A DNA stretch of 24,257 nucleotides. Origin: JBGSOV01 sp964558715 (lineage in GTDB: Bacteria; Patescibacteriota; Gracilibacteria; CAIRYL01; GCA-016699755). Position 1 is the first letter of the stretch. Each line of letters opens with the position of its first letter. Of this stretch, positions 15,187 through 21,750 are shown in pieces. A program made the translations under genes and the position numbers. Under the pieces are notes generated by a model. It did no database searches. It was not told the DNA's origin and saw only the letters and a list, made by a program, of their open reading frames with translations. The stretch spans positions 1-24,257 of the forward strand of contig CAZLFD010000022.1 of the NCBI GenBank assembly GCA_964558715.1, written 5' to 3'.

Positions 15187-15453
15187 CTACTTGATCGTAC
15201 CGAGAACATCTTCTTCATCGAGGATAAAGAATTCTTGGCGATCGATTTCGATTTCAGTAGGAGAATATTTCTTGAAGATCACGACATCGCCTTTTTTTAC
15301 GGCTTTGCAATCGGGGCCGACCGAAACGACTTCGCCTTCCATCGGCTTTTCTTTACTGGCAGTGTCGGGCAAAACGATTCCTGAAGCCGTGGTTTCTTCG
15401 CGGGTTTTAGGTTTTACGACAACGCGCGCGAAGAGAGGGGTAATGCTGGCCAT
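15187..15453 (-). CDS. groES: Co-chaperonin GroES (Hsp10)
   Basis: An 88-residue lid protein for GroEL. It starts ITPLFARVVVKPKTREETTASGI (mobile loop region, with GIVLPDTA), continues KPMEGEVVSVGP and ends with the conserved YSPTEIEIDRQEFFILDEEDVLGTIK. The ATG at 15451-15453 matches the family start; a longer frame to 15543 would begin upstream of the promoter and translate the CIRCE operator, so it is rejected. The leader is U-rich (CTTTTTTCTTTTTCACC) with no Shine-Dalgarno. First gene of the groES-groEL operon. Confidence 0.97.
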   Translation of the reverse strand: MASITPLFARVVVKPKTREETTASGIVLPDTASKEKPMEGEVVSVGPDCKAVKKGDVVIFKKYSPTEIEIDRQEFFILDEEDVLGTIK

Positions 15454-15503
15454 AAGTGAGGGTGAAAAAGAAAAAAGATTGGTCAGGGATTGATTCTTGC
15501 ATT

Positions 15504-15530
15504 TTAGCACTTGTCCTTTCCGAGTGCCAA
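15504..15530 (-). promoter_or_regulatory. CIRCE operator (HrcA binding site)
   Basis: TTAGCACTT (15504-15512), a 9-nt spacer, then GAGTGCCAA (15522-15530). The consensus is TTAGCACTC-N9-GAGTGCTAA, so each arm matches at eight of nine positions. It lies at the predicted transcription start of groES, where HrcA represses heat-shock genes. hrcA itself is not in the window. Confidence 0.9.
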
Positions 15531-15559
15531 TCTTGGCAGACAAGGGCAGAGAGTGTCAA
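15530..15559 (-). promoter_or_regulatory. groES-groEL promoter
   Basis: On the minus strand: a perfect TTGACA (15554-15559), 18-nt spacer and CAAGAT (15530-15535). The -10 abuts the CIRCE element, the classical arrangement for HrcA repression. Confidence 0.65.
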
Positions 15560-15830
15560 GAAAAATCTTGGGTAAGATTTTGCGTAAGCTTCTCCTCCTG
15601 ACCATGGCCTGTCTCGCAGTAAATACAGGGGGGAGTCAGAAGGGGTAGAAATGTGAAAATCCACCTCTCACAATCGCCTGTCTAGGGAGGGGCCGCTGCC
15701 GGAATGGGGTTGTACCCGTTCCGCATGTTTCCCCGAACGGCCCGAATCGTGCTTCAGGTCATTTTATTCTCGATTCATTACCATTGCGATTCAGGACGGG
15801 AGCCCTGAACCAGCTTAAGGGTGAAATGCA
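15560..15830. other. Non-coding stretch between groE and the first large repeat
   Basis: No credible ORF. Two tidy hairpins stand out: GGAATGGG (15701-15708) with CCCGTTCC (15715-15722), eight pairs with one G-T, around a GTTGTA loop; and TTCAGG (15790-15795) with CCTGAA (15804-15809). I could not match the region to tmRNA, RNase P, SRP or 6S RNA, but an uncharacterised small RNA is possible. Confidence 0.4.
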
Positions 15831-15980
15831 GGGTGGGGATGGGTGGAGCCTTGGGTGGCTTCCCCCCTGAGTTAGGGGGGCTGAGGGGGGTCGAGATCGC
15901 CCCGCACCCCAAATTGCTGTTTTGTTTTCTGTTCGACCCCCTCTAACTCCCCTAACCCAGAGAGAGAATTACTCCGTGCC
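15831..15980. repeat. Dispersed GC-rich inverted-repeat element, copy A
   Basis: The left part has GGTGGCTTCCCCCCTGAG, a G-run and GGGGGGTCGA. The right part has TTCGACCCCCTCTAACTCCC and ends AATTACTCCGTGCC. Left and right arms are imperfect inverted complements around an AT-richer centre (TTGCTGTTTTGTTTTCTG), so the whole unit can fold as a long hairpin. Closely similar to copy C (19765-19925). No coding capacity. Confidence 0.75.
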
Positions 15981-16001
15981 CTTACCCCAGCCCATAATCC
16001 G

Positions 16002-16030
16002 TTGTTAAAAACCCGAAATTCTGGTATCCT
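16002..16030 (+). promoter_or_regulatory. Promoter of the protease-ATPase operon
   Basis: TTGTTA (16002-16007), a 17-nt spacer and TATCCT (16025-16030) preceded by TGG, an extended -10. Predicted start is near 16037, about 20 nt before the ATG at 16058. Confidence 0.55.
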
Positions 16031-16057
16031 AACTGGAATTATTGCGCTCAAAACAAA

Positions 16058-16960
16058 ATGGATTTTCTGGTCGATTTTCAGGCTCTGGGGTTATCACTTA
16101 TCGCAGCCGCGTTTCCGGTAACAGTGTGGTACTTCGTGTTGCGGCAAAAAAAACACTCCCAAGCGCTTGGCAGGCTGTTGTTCACCTTTATCGTTGCCGG
16201 TGTTGGCGCCACGGGGTTTTGGTTTTTAGAGCCGGTAGTATTCGAGTATTTGCAGGCAAAAGATTTTGCCCTGATGTTTTCGCTGTTTATCGTTTTTGGC
16301 GTGATCATCGAATATTTTCGTAATTACGTAGTACGGATTACCGGTGTCGGCTATATCAAGAATATCGATGATATTATCGATCTCAGTTTTGCCGCGGCAC
16401 TCGGTTTTACCTTTTTCGAGAATTTTTTCTATTTCTACGAATTGTTTATCGGCGCCATTGTCACCACGACTGCAAGTGGTGAAACAGTACCGATGATCGA
16501 GCTGCCGGTTACCGCGCTCAAGTATTTCTTGCTGCGCGAATTTTTTATTCCACCGATCCATATCTTTTGCACTGGGCTCTTTGGCTATTTTTACGGTATC
16601 GCCATCTTCGCGAATGACGATTTACGCAAACAACAGGCAAAGAGCCTTTGGTATCGCCTGTATGCGACACTGCTCTTTTTCTTTCCGCGCAAGTACCGCT
16701 TTAAGGCAGTGACAATCGCCCAGGGAACGTGTCTTTCTGCGCTTAGTTTTGGCGTCTTCTTTGCGATATTGCAGCACGACCCCAAGGTTTCAGACTTGCT
16801 ACATTCGCTTAGCATCCCCCAGTTACCCGGAGGAATCGATGAACAGCTGATGCCTTTGGTCGCCTTTTTCTTCTTTCAGGCAGGAACGATCTACTTTTTT
16901 CTCTTAATGGATAAAAAGCGCCGTTGGGATCGGCTGGGATATTTACCGGCAAAAACATGA
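16058..16960 (+). CDS. PrsW-like intramembrane metalloprotease
   Basis: A 300-residue polytopic membrane protein (about eight hydrophobic segments) resembling the PrsW/CAAX-protease-like group. Family motifs: FAAALGFTFFENFFYFYE with Glu121-Asn122, and IPPIHIFCTGLFGYFYGIA with His168, both candidate zinc-site residues. The usual first motif EExxK is reduced to IIEYFRN (Glu85), so activity should be treated with care. PrsW proteases cleave membrane anti-sigma factors, but no such target is visible here. The stop TGA overlaps the ATG of the next gene (ATGA, 16957-16960), so the two proteins are translationally coupled and probably act together at the membrane. No Shine-Dalgarno precedes the ATG. 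Confidence 0.75.
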   Translation: MDFLVDFQALGLSLIAAAFPVTVWYFVLRQKKHSQALGRLLFTFIVAGVGATGFWFLEPVVFEYLQAKDFALMFSLFIVFGVIIEYFRNYVVRITGVGYIKNIDDIIDLSFAAALGFTFFENFFYFYELFIGAIVTTTASGETVPMIELPVTALKYFLLREFFIPPIHIFCTGLFGYFYGIAIFANDDLRKQQAKSLWYRLYATLLFFFPRKYRFKAVTIAQGTCLSALSFGVFFAILQHDPKVSDLLHSLSIPQLPGGIDEQLMPLVAFFFFQAGTIYFFLLMDKKRRWDRLGYLPAKT

Positions 16961-19593
16961 AGTTCAGTTTTAACACCCTCATCCGGCTGCGTTATGTGCT
17001 GCTTGTCCTCATCATTGCGGGGGTATCGTTTTTAAAACACGTCAATTATGCAGAGTACTCCAATGCGATCTATTCCTATATCGCGCAAGATCCGCTGCGC
17101 TTTTTTATCGATGTACTGACCATTTACTACCTTGTTATCGGAGGCGTCTACATGCTGCGTTGGTGGTATCACGAGCGCAAAGCAGATGATCTGGTGTTTT
17201 TAGAAGTAACGGTGCCGCGGCTAGATGCCAAAAGTGATTACGATAAACGGCAAGAAAAAGACTTTCGCGAGAAGGTAAATGTGATGACACAGTTCTTTCG
17301 AGCGCTGACGGAGATTTCGGATATGAACCTGTGGAATATGCTGCGCAGCATGTTTTGGGATTTTGAGAAGATTTCCTTCGAATTTTTGATGGAAGACCAA
17401 CAATTGAAATTCATCATCGTGGTGGATGAGTACTACCAGTCGATCATCGAAAAACAGGTGACATCGTTTTTTCCCTCGGCCAATCTGGAACGCATTCAAG
17501 ATTATGAGTTCAAAACACCAGATAACATCGTCAATGGTCACTACATGTATACCGTTAAAGATTTTTGGTTCCCGATCAAAGGCACCAAAGAGATGGAAAA
17601 CGACCCGCTCAACGATCTGGCAAATGCGTTTTCGAAAATCGAAAAAAATGAAAAAGCCGTACTGCAACTGGTAATAAACCCCATAGCGGACGATAATTGG
17701 CGTAAAAAAGCACGCAAAAAAGCCGATAAGTACTTTAAGCGCGAGAACGATTTTCATATTCCGATTATTTCCGATATCCCTTTACTGGGTTCAGTCTTCA
17801 ATGTATTTTTTTCTATTCTTCTGCCGGGTGGCGCAGATCGGCTGACTTCGACAAATCAGCCCGGCGCCAGCAGTGGCGACCACTATATTCGCATGGTGCA
17901 GACCGAAGAAGAACTCGCCAAACGTATGGGTGCCAAAGCTGGCCAATTTGGATTTCGGGTGGCGATCCGGGTTTTAGCGGCAGCACATTCGCATCGCCGC
18001 GTTGATGAAATCCTCAATAATCTGGTGGTAGGCATGACTATTTTTCGCGATGCACTTTCGAATTGGTTTCAAAATCGGCGTATTATTCCTATCAATCTTC
18101 TCAATGCGCCACTCGTACTCCATGGCTTTAAACGGCGTTTGTGCAATTTTTATCTGGAACGCACCTCGATACTGGTGCCCGAAGAGCTCTCGACCATTTT
18201 TCACTTTCCTGACGCAAAATATAATCCCATCTCGATCATCAAGTGGCTGCAGTACCGCGTATTACCGCCGCCGGTAAACATTCCGCGTGAGGGGGTTCTA
18301 CTCGGCATCAACCGGTTTCGCGGCGAAGAGCGGGATATTTGTATTAAAAAAGCCGACCGCTCACGCCACCATTATGTAGTGGGTAAGTCTGGAGCGGGTA
18401 AATCTGCCCTGCTTAGCTACATGGTGCGGCAAGATATTCAAAACGGAGAAGGGGTGTGTGTGGTCGACCCGCATGGCGATTTGATCGAGGATATTCTCCG
18501 CTACGTGCCCAAAGAACGCGCTCGCGATGTCGTCGTCTTTAATCCCGCAGATATCGAACGCCCGATGGGGCTGAATTTGTTAGAGGCCGATTCACCAGAA
18601 CAAAAAGATCGCGCGAGTCTGGATGCGATGAATATCTTTATCAAGCTGTTTGGTAACGAGATCTTTGGTCCGCGCATTCAGCACTATTTTCGCAATGGGT
18701 GCTTGACATTGATGGATGATGAAGACGAGGGCGCAACGCTGATCGACTTGCCGCGACTGTTTGTCGACCCCGCTTTTCAAAAGTACAAAGTCAGCAAATG
18801 CCGCAACACGGTAGTGCGCCAGTTTTGGGAGAATGAGATGGCAAAGACCGGCGCGCGAGAGAAAGAAGAGATGATCCCCTACTTCAGCAGCAAGTTCGGG
18901 CCGTTTATTACGAACACCACGATGCGCAATATCATCGGGCAGCCGAAGTCGGCGTTTAATATCCGCGAAGTAATGGATGACGGGAAGATCTTACTCGTGA
19001 ACCTTTCAAAAGGTCGCATCGGCGACATTAACGCACAGCTATTGGGGCTTATTTTTGTGAATAAGATTTCGATGGCGGCGCTTTCACGCGCCGATATGCC
19101 CGAGAAAGACCGGCTCGATTTTTATCTGTATGTGGATGAGTTCCAGAATTTTGCGACGGATGCTTTTGCAGATATTCTCTCTGAAGCACGCAAATACCAT
19201 TTAGCATTGATCATGGCGCACCAGTACATCGCCCAGTTGCAGACGCGACAGAATTATGAAAAAGAAAGCAAGTTGCGCGACGCCGTCTTTGGGAACGTAG
19301 GCACGATGATGAGTTTTAAAGTCGGCGCCGAAGATGCGGAGTATTTAGAAAAGGAATACGCGCCAGATCTATCGCAGCAAGATATTATCGCCATCGCCAA
19401 TTACAAAGCGTATATCAAACTGAATATCGACAACACCACCAGTCGCCCGTTTTCGCTAGAGACCATTTGGGATGAAACAGGACAGAGCGAAAGGATCGCA
19501 GAAGTCATCAAAAAATACTCCCGCCTCAAATACGGGCGCAAAAAAGAGTTTGTCGATCAAGAGATCGAAGCGAGACTTGGGATCATCGAGTAA
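16957..19593 (+). CDS. Membrane-anchored TraD/VirD4-like type IV secretion ATPase
   Basis: An 878-residue protein resembling type IV secretion coupling ATPases. Two N-terminal membrane helices (YVLLVLIIAGVSFL and IDVLTIYYLVIGGVYMLRWW) precede a cytoplasmic region of about 400 residues with no assignable motif. The RecA-like motor has Walker A GKSGAGKS near residue 476, VVDPHGDLIEDIL near 501, DVVVFNPADIERPMGLNLLE, and Walker B LYVDEFQNF near 725 followed by LSEARKYHLALIMAHQYIAQL. Such ATPases pump DNA or protein through the envelope. No relaxase, VirB4 or channel gene is in the window, so it may be a stand-alone system. The start ATG overlaps the protease stop; a TTG at 16924 is rejected as it lies well inside the protease gene. 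Confidence 0.85.
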   Translation: MKFSFNTLIRLRYVLLVLIIAGVSFLKHVNYAEYSNAIYSYIAQDPLRFFIDVLTIYYLVIGGVYMLRWWYHERKADDLVFLEVTVPRLDAKSDYDKRQEKDFREKVNVMTQFFRALTEISDMNLWNMLRSMFWDFEKISFEFLMEDQQLKFIIVVDEYYQSIIEKQVTSFFPSANLERIQDYEFKTPDNIVNGHYMYTVKDFWFPIKGTKEMENDPLNDLANAFSKIEKNEKAVLQLVINPIADDNWRKKARKKADKYFKRENDFHIPIISDIPLLGSVFNVFFSILLPGGADRLTSTNQPGASSGDHYIRMVQTEEELAKRMGAKAGQFGFRVAIRVLAAAHSHRRVDEILNNLVVGMTIFRDALSNWFQNRRIIPINLLNAPLVLHGFKRRLCNFYLERTSILVPEELSTIFHFPDAKYNPISIIKWLQYRVLPPPVNIPREGVLLGINRFRGEERDICIKKADRSRHHYVVGKSGAGKSALLSYMVRQDIQNGEGVCVVDPHGDLIEDILRYVPKERARDVVVFNPADIERPMGLNLLEADSPEQKDRASLDAMNIFIKLFGNEIFGPRIQHYFRNGCLTLMDDEDEGATLIDLPRLFVDPAFQKYKVSKCRNTVVRQFWENEMAKTGAREKEEMIPYFSSKFGPFITNTTMRNIIGQPKSAFNIREVMDDGKILLVNLSKGRIGDINAQLLGLIFVNKISMAALSRADMPEKDRLDFYLYVDEFQNFATDAFADILSEARKYHLALIMAHQYIAQLQTRQNYEKESKLRDAVFGNVGTMMSFKVGAEDAEYLEKEYAPDLSQQDIIAIANYKAYIKLNIDNTTSRPFSLETIWDETGQSERIAEVIKKYSRLKYGRKKEFVDQEIEARLGIIE

Positions 19594-19620
19594 TAATACA
19601 GCGCAGCGTCTTTGCGAGCA

Positions 19621-19764
19621 AAGGTGCGATTTCGGGTGGAGGCAGGTAAGGCCCCGGGTGGCTTCCCTCCTGAGTTAGGGGGGACTGTGGGGGGTCGATG
19701 TGATTTCCTCCCTTGAGCTAGAGCCGGTCCCGCACTTGATGCGGGAGGAGGCTAGGTGGAGTCG
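19621..19764. repeat. Dispersed GC-rich element, copy B (variant right half)
   Basis: It begins AAGGTGCGAT and shares the left arm (CCCCGGGTGGCTTCCCTCC, GGGGGGTCGA) with copies A and C. It then diverges into a different segment with a perfect hairpin TCCCGC-ACTTGAT-GCGGGA near 19728-19746. It ends just before a second AAGGTGCGAT at 19765, so copies B and C are in tandem with a 144-bp period. Confidence 0.65.
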
Positions 19765-19925
19765 AAGGTGCGATATTGGGTGGGGGTGGGTGGAGCCCCG
19801 GGTGGCTTCCCCCCTGAGCTAAGGGGGATTGAGGGGGGTCGAAGTTGCCGCGCGCCCCATGTTTTTGTTTGCTGTTCAACCCCCTCTAGCTCCCCCTAAG
19901 TTAGGGGGAGAATTACTCCGTGCCA
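19765..19925. repeat. Dispersed GC-rich inverted-repeat element, copy C
   Basis: A full-length copy: left arm GTGGCTTCCCCCCTGAGC to GGGGGGTCGA, centre GTTTTTGTTTGCTG, right arm CAACCCCCTCTAGCTCCCC with the sub-hairpin CCCCCTAAGTTAGGGGG, and the end AATTACTCCGTGCC. Same orientation as copies A and D. It lies between the ATPase gene and the Cys/His-rich gene. Confidence 0.75.
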
Positions 19926-19956
19926 AAAGACCTGCCATCACCCCCAAACCCAAACC

Positions 19957-19990
19957 TTGACAGAAAACTCGTAAAGTGTTTTTATACACT
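19957..19990 (+). promoter_or_regulatory. Promoter with inverted repeat around the -10 box
   Basis: A perfect TTGACA (19957-19962), 17-nt spacer and TTTTAT (19980-19985). AGTGT (19975-19979) and ACACT (19986-19990) flank the -10 box exactly as an inverted repeat, a likely repressor site. Predicted start near 19992 gives a leader of about 17 nt to the ATG at 20009. Confidence 0.6.
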
Positions 19991-20008
19991 CTTTCTTTAT
20001 CACGGAAC

Positions 20009-20827
20009 ATGGCGGTGTGTAAGTACTACAAAGACATCTGCTCGCAGGCCACGCCAGCGGCAGATTTCGGTGGCGGGCCAGAGCCGTTCTGCAGCCATGG
20101 CTTCGGGCATGGGATGATCGAGGGGCCGTGCCCGTCTCCCAGTTGGCCGTATGTGCTTGATGCGGTGACTGCTCACGTCAAAAAATGCCTTAACCCCACC
20201 GGCACCTGCCCGATCAAAAACAGCGCGGCGAACATAGCGCGGGCAAACTTGGAAAGAACGCATTTGTCGGATGAAGTGTGTCCAGAGATCATCGGGGCAG
20301 ACGGGAAGATAAAGCCAGGGGTGCTAGATGATGTGGACCCCAGCAAGCTGAGGGCCGGAAAGCATATCGGCGTGCCGGGGTTGACGATGTTGGCGCCAGA
20401 TGTGATGAAGGTGGTGCGGAGACCTGCAGGCGCCAAACAATGTGACAAATACACACAATGCATCAAAAAGCCGACCAGTGTTGATGGGCGAGTGGTTTGT
20501 AACCATGGCGAAAAACATGGCCCAGTGCCAAACCCTGAGTTGCATGATATTAAATTTAAATCAGGTACCAAGAAGTTCGAGTGCGCCAATCCTGATGGTA
20601 CTTGCCCGATCAAAGAAAACATTAGGGAAAAGTTAAGGGAGATGCTGCAGATCAATCATGCAGATGGTGAAGCTTGTGATCAATTGCTTAGACCTGACCT
20701 GAGCGTTGATCATACTGATGCCAACTGTGCACACTTACTGGGTATAACACTGGGCCACGGAGAGGCATACAAAATTGCCTTAGATGCAAGTCGTGCAGAG
20801 CGTCGCAAACTAAGACGTAATCGTTAG
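20009..20827 (+). CDS. Cys/His-rich protein with two copies of a novel metal-binding-like unit
   Basis: A 272-residue protein of no family I recognise. It has two related units. Unit 1: C4-x6-C11, C28-x-H30-x3-H34, C60-x6-C67-x23-C91. Unit 2: C145-x5-C151, C164-x-H166-x3-H170, C192-x6-C199-x23-C223, plus C240-x-H242. Both carry the phrase CxNPxGTCPIK. With no signal peptide or membrane segment it is probably cytoplasmic, so Zn or another metal is likelier than disulfides. The C-terminus is basic (RAERRKLRRNR), which could touch nucleic acid. The ATG at 20009 follows a strong promoter; a GTG at 19976 falls within that promoter. Unit 2 recurs in the 142-residue protein at 21314. A strong terminator follows. 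Function unknown. Confidence 0.8.
   Translation: MAVCKYYKDICSQATPAADFGGGPEPFCSHGFGHGMIEGPCPSPSWPYVLDAVTAHVKKCLNPTGTCPIKNSAANIARANLERTHLSDEVCPEIIGADGKIKPGVLDDVDPSKLRAGKHIGVPGLTMLAPDVMKVVRRPAGAKQCDKYTQCIKKPTSVDGRVVCNHGEKHGPVPNPELHDIKFKSGTKKFECANPDGTCPIKENIREKLREMLQINHADGEACDQLLRPDLSVDHTDANCAHLLGITLGHGEAYKIALDASRAERRKLRRNR
20466..20553 (+). repeat. 88-bp perfect direct repeat, copy 1
   Basis: Identical base for base to 21378-21465. It encodes the part from KPTSVDGRVVCNHGEKHG to ELHDI in unit 2. Sequence on both sides is homologous but clearly diverged, so the identity stops abruptly. Confidence 0.9.
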
Positions 20828-20835
20828 TTTCACCC

Positions 20836-20904
20836 ATGAGCTACCTCCGGACGGAGTGTTCTGCTGTTTCACTCCGTCCTTTTTGGTTTGGGTGCACGGA
20901 GTAG
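20836..20904 (+). pseudogene. Truncated remnant of the 108-residue gene's start
   Basis: ATGAGCTACC (20836-20845) sits 8 nt after the Cys/His gene stop, exactly as ATGAGCTACC at 21751 sits 8 nt after the paralogue stop. After MSY the frame runs into the terminator hairpin and stops at 20902-20904 (23 codons, unlike the intact gene). It is best read as a leftover of a duplicated gene pair. Confidence 0.5.
20849..20884 (+). terminator. Intrinsic terminator after the Cys/His-rich gene
   Basis: GGACGGAGTG (20849-20858) pairs perfectly with CACTCCGTCC (20870-20879) around an 11-nt loop, followed by TTTTT. A 10-bp GC-rich stem with a T-run makes this the clearest terminator in the window. Confidence 0.85.
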
Positions 20905-20997
20905 CTGATACAAAGACTGTGTGTCGGTAAATGCGGCAGGCTTGGGCACAGGGTAACTCCTTCTGTAGAGTGGGGGGAGAACGGGGCGTCGTGTGAT

Positions 20998-21120
20998 TAT
21001 TCCTCTCCTGAATTAGGAGAGGTCAGGTGAGGTCGCCCCCGTGCACTTCGTGTTTTTTTTTGTTTGCTGTTCAACCCCCTCTAGCTCCCCCTAACTTAGG
21101 GGGAGAAGCTCCGCGCCTAT
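20998..21120. repeat. Dispersed GC-rich inverted-repeat element, copy D
   Basis: The left arm is eroded (TTCCTCTCCTGAATTAGGAG, then GGTGAGGTCG). The centre (TTTTTGTTTGCTG) and right arm (TTCAACCCCCTCTAGCTCCC, then CTAACTTAGGGGGAG) are almost identical to copy C. The 113 bp before it (20885-20997) hold nothing I recognise. Confidence 0.7.
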
Positions 21121-21163
21121 TTCCCTACCAAACCCACCCCGCAAAAAAGGTTCAACAAAACCC

Positions 21164-21192
21164 TTGACTTCTTTGTTTGGTATACCTAATAT
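21164..21192 (+). promoter_or_regulatory. Upstream promoter (P1) of the 21314 operon
   Basis: TTGACT (21164-21169), a 17-nt spacer and TAATAT (21187-21192). Predicted start near 21199 leaves about 115 nt of leader, containing the P2 region. Confidence 0.5.
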
Positions 21193-21238
21193 TTTTTAGC
21201 ATTACCAAATTCTAACTGTTGTTATGACCTTAAAAAAA

Positions 21239-21292
21239 TCTATTGACAATAGACGCACCGCCCTCTAATCTCTTTATTGCAACTAAGTTGCA
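21239..21292 (+). promoter_or_regulatory. Downstream promoter (P2) with two palindromic operators
   Basis: TTGACA (21243-21248), 17-nt spacer, TAATCT (21266-21271). A 15-bp palindrome TCTATTG-A-CAATAGA (21239-21253) covers the -35 box. A second one, TGCAACT-A-AGTTGCA (21278-21292), starts at the predicted transcription start. Both have 7-bp arms around one central A. This is the layout of a tightly repressed promoter. Confidence 0.55.
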
Positions 21293-21313
21293 TTTTCTAT
21301 TTAAAAACCTTGC

Positions 21314-21742
21314 ATGCGAGTATCAGTCAATATTCCATCCGGTGCCAAACCGTGCGACAAGATAGACCAGTGCCAACAAAAGCCGACCAGTGTTGATGGG
21401 CGAGTGGTTTGTAACCATGGCGAAAAACATGGCCCAGTGCCAAACCCTGAGTTGCATGATATTAATGGCTCGACCGGTGAATTTACATGTGCTAATCCTG
21501 ATGGCACCTGCGAAATCAAAGAACGCATCAGGGAAATGTTAAGAAAGATGCTGCAGATCAAGCATGAGGGCGATGAGCCTTGTGAAAAGTTGTTGAGCGA
21601 TGATGGCGAAAATATGGTGCACGACGAGGAAAATTGCGCCCACATATATGAAGTAACCAAAGAGCATGATGAGGCATATCAAATCGCATTTGATGCTGCA
21701 CGCAAAAATCGACGCGAGCGACTGCGACGAGGTAAACGTTAA
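21314..21742 (+). CDS. Cys/His-rich protein, single-unit paralogue
   Basis: A 142-residue paralogue of the second unit of the protein at 20009. The ligand pattern is the same: C14-x5-C20, C33-x-H35-x3-H39, C59-x6-C66-x23-C90 and C108-x-H110. The C-terminus is strongly basic (ARKNRRERLRRGKR), like its paralogue. The middle is nearly identical because of the 88-bp shared block, while the flanks have diverged. The ATG at 21314 follows a U-rich leader (TTTTCTATTTAAAAACC) without a Shine-Dalgarno. It heads a three-gene operon with 8-nt gaps and carries twin palindromes at its promoter, so it could be its own repressor. That role is a guess from context; the family is unknown to me. Confidence 0.78.
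   Translation: MRVSVNIPSGAKPCDKIDQCQQKPTSVDGRVVCNHGEKHGPVPNPELHDINGSTGEFTCANPDGTCEIKERIREMLRKMLQIKHEGDEPCEKLLSDDGENMVHDEENCAHIYEVTKEHDEAYQIAFDAARKNRRERLRRGKR
21378..21465 (+). repeat. 88-bp perfect direct repeat, copy 2
   Basis: Identical to 20466-20553, 912 bp downstream and in the same orientation. It is in the same reading frame of the paralogous gene. Confidence 0.9.
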
Positions 21743-21750
21743 TAACACCT

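Noticed and set aside
19976..20009. GTG start for the Cys/His-rich protein
   Set aside because: It falls within the promoter spacer, upstream of the predicted transcription start; the ATG at 20009 is favoured.
15831..21120. Possible CRISPR array from the repeated C/G-rich motifs
   Set aside because: Copies are long, irregularly spaced and self-complementary, with no regular spacers and no cas genes.
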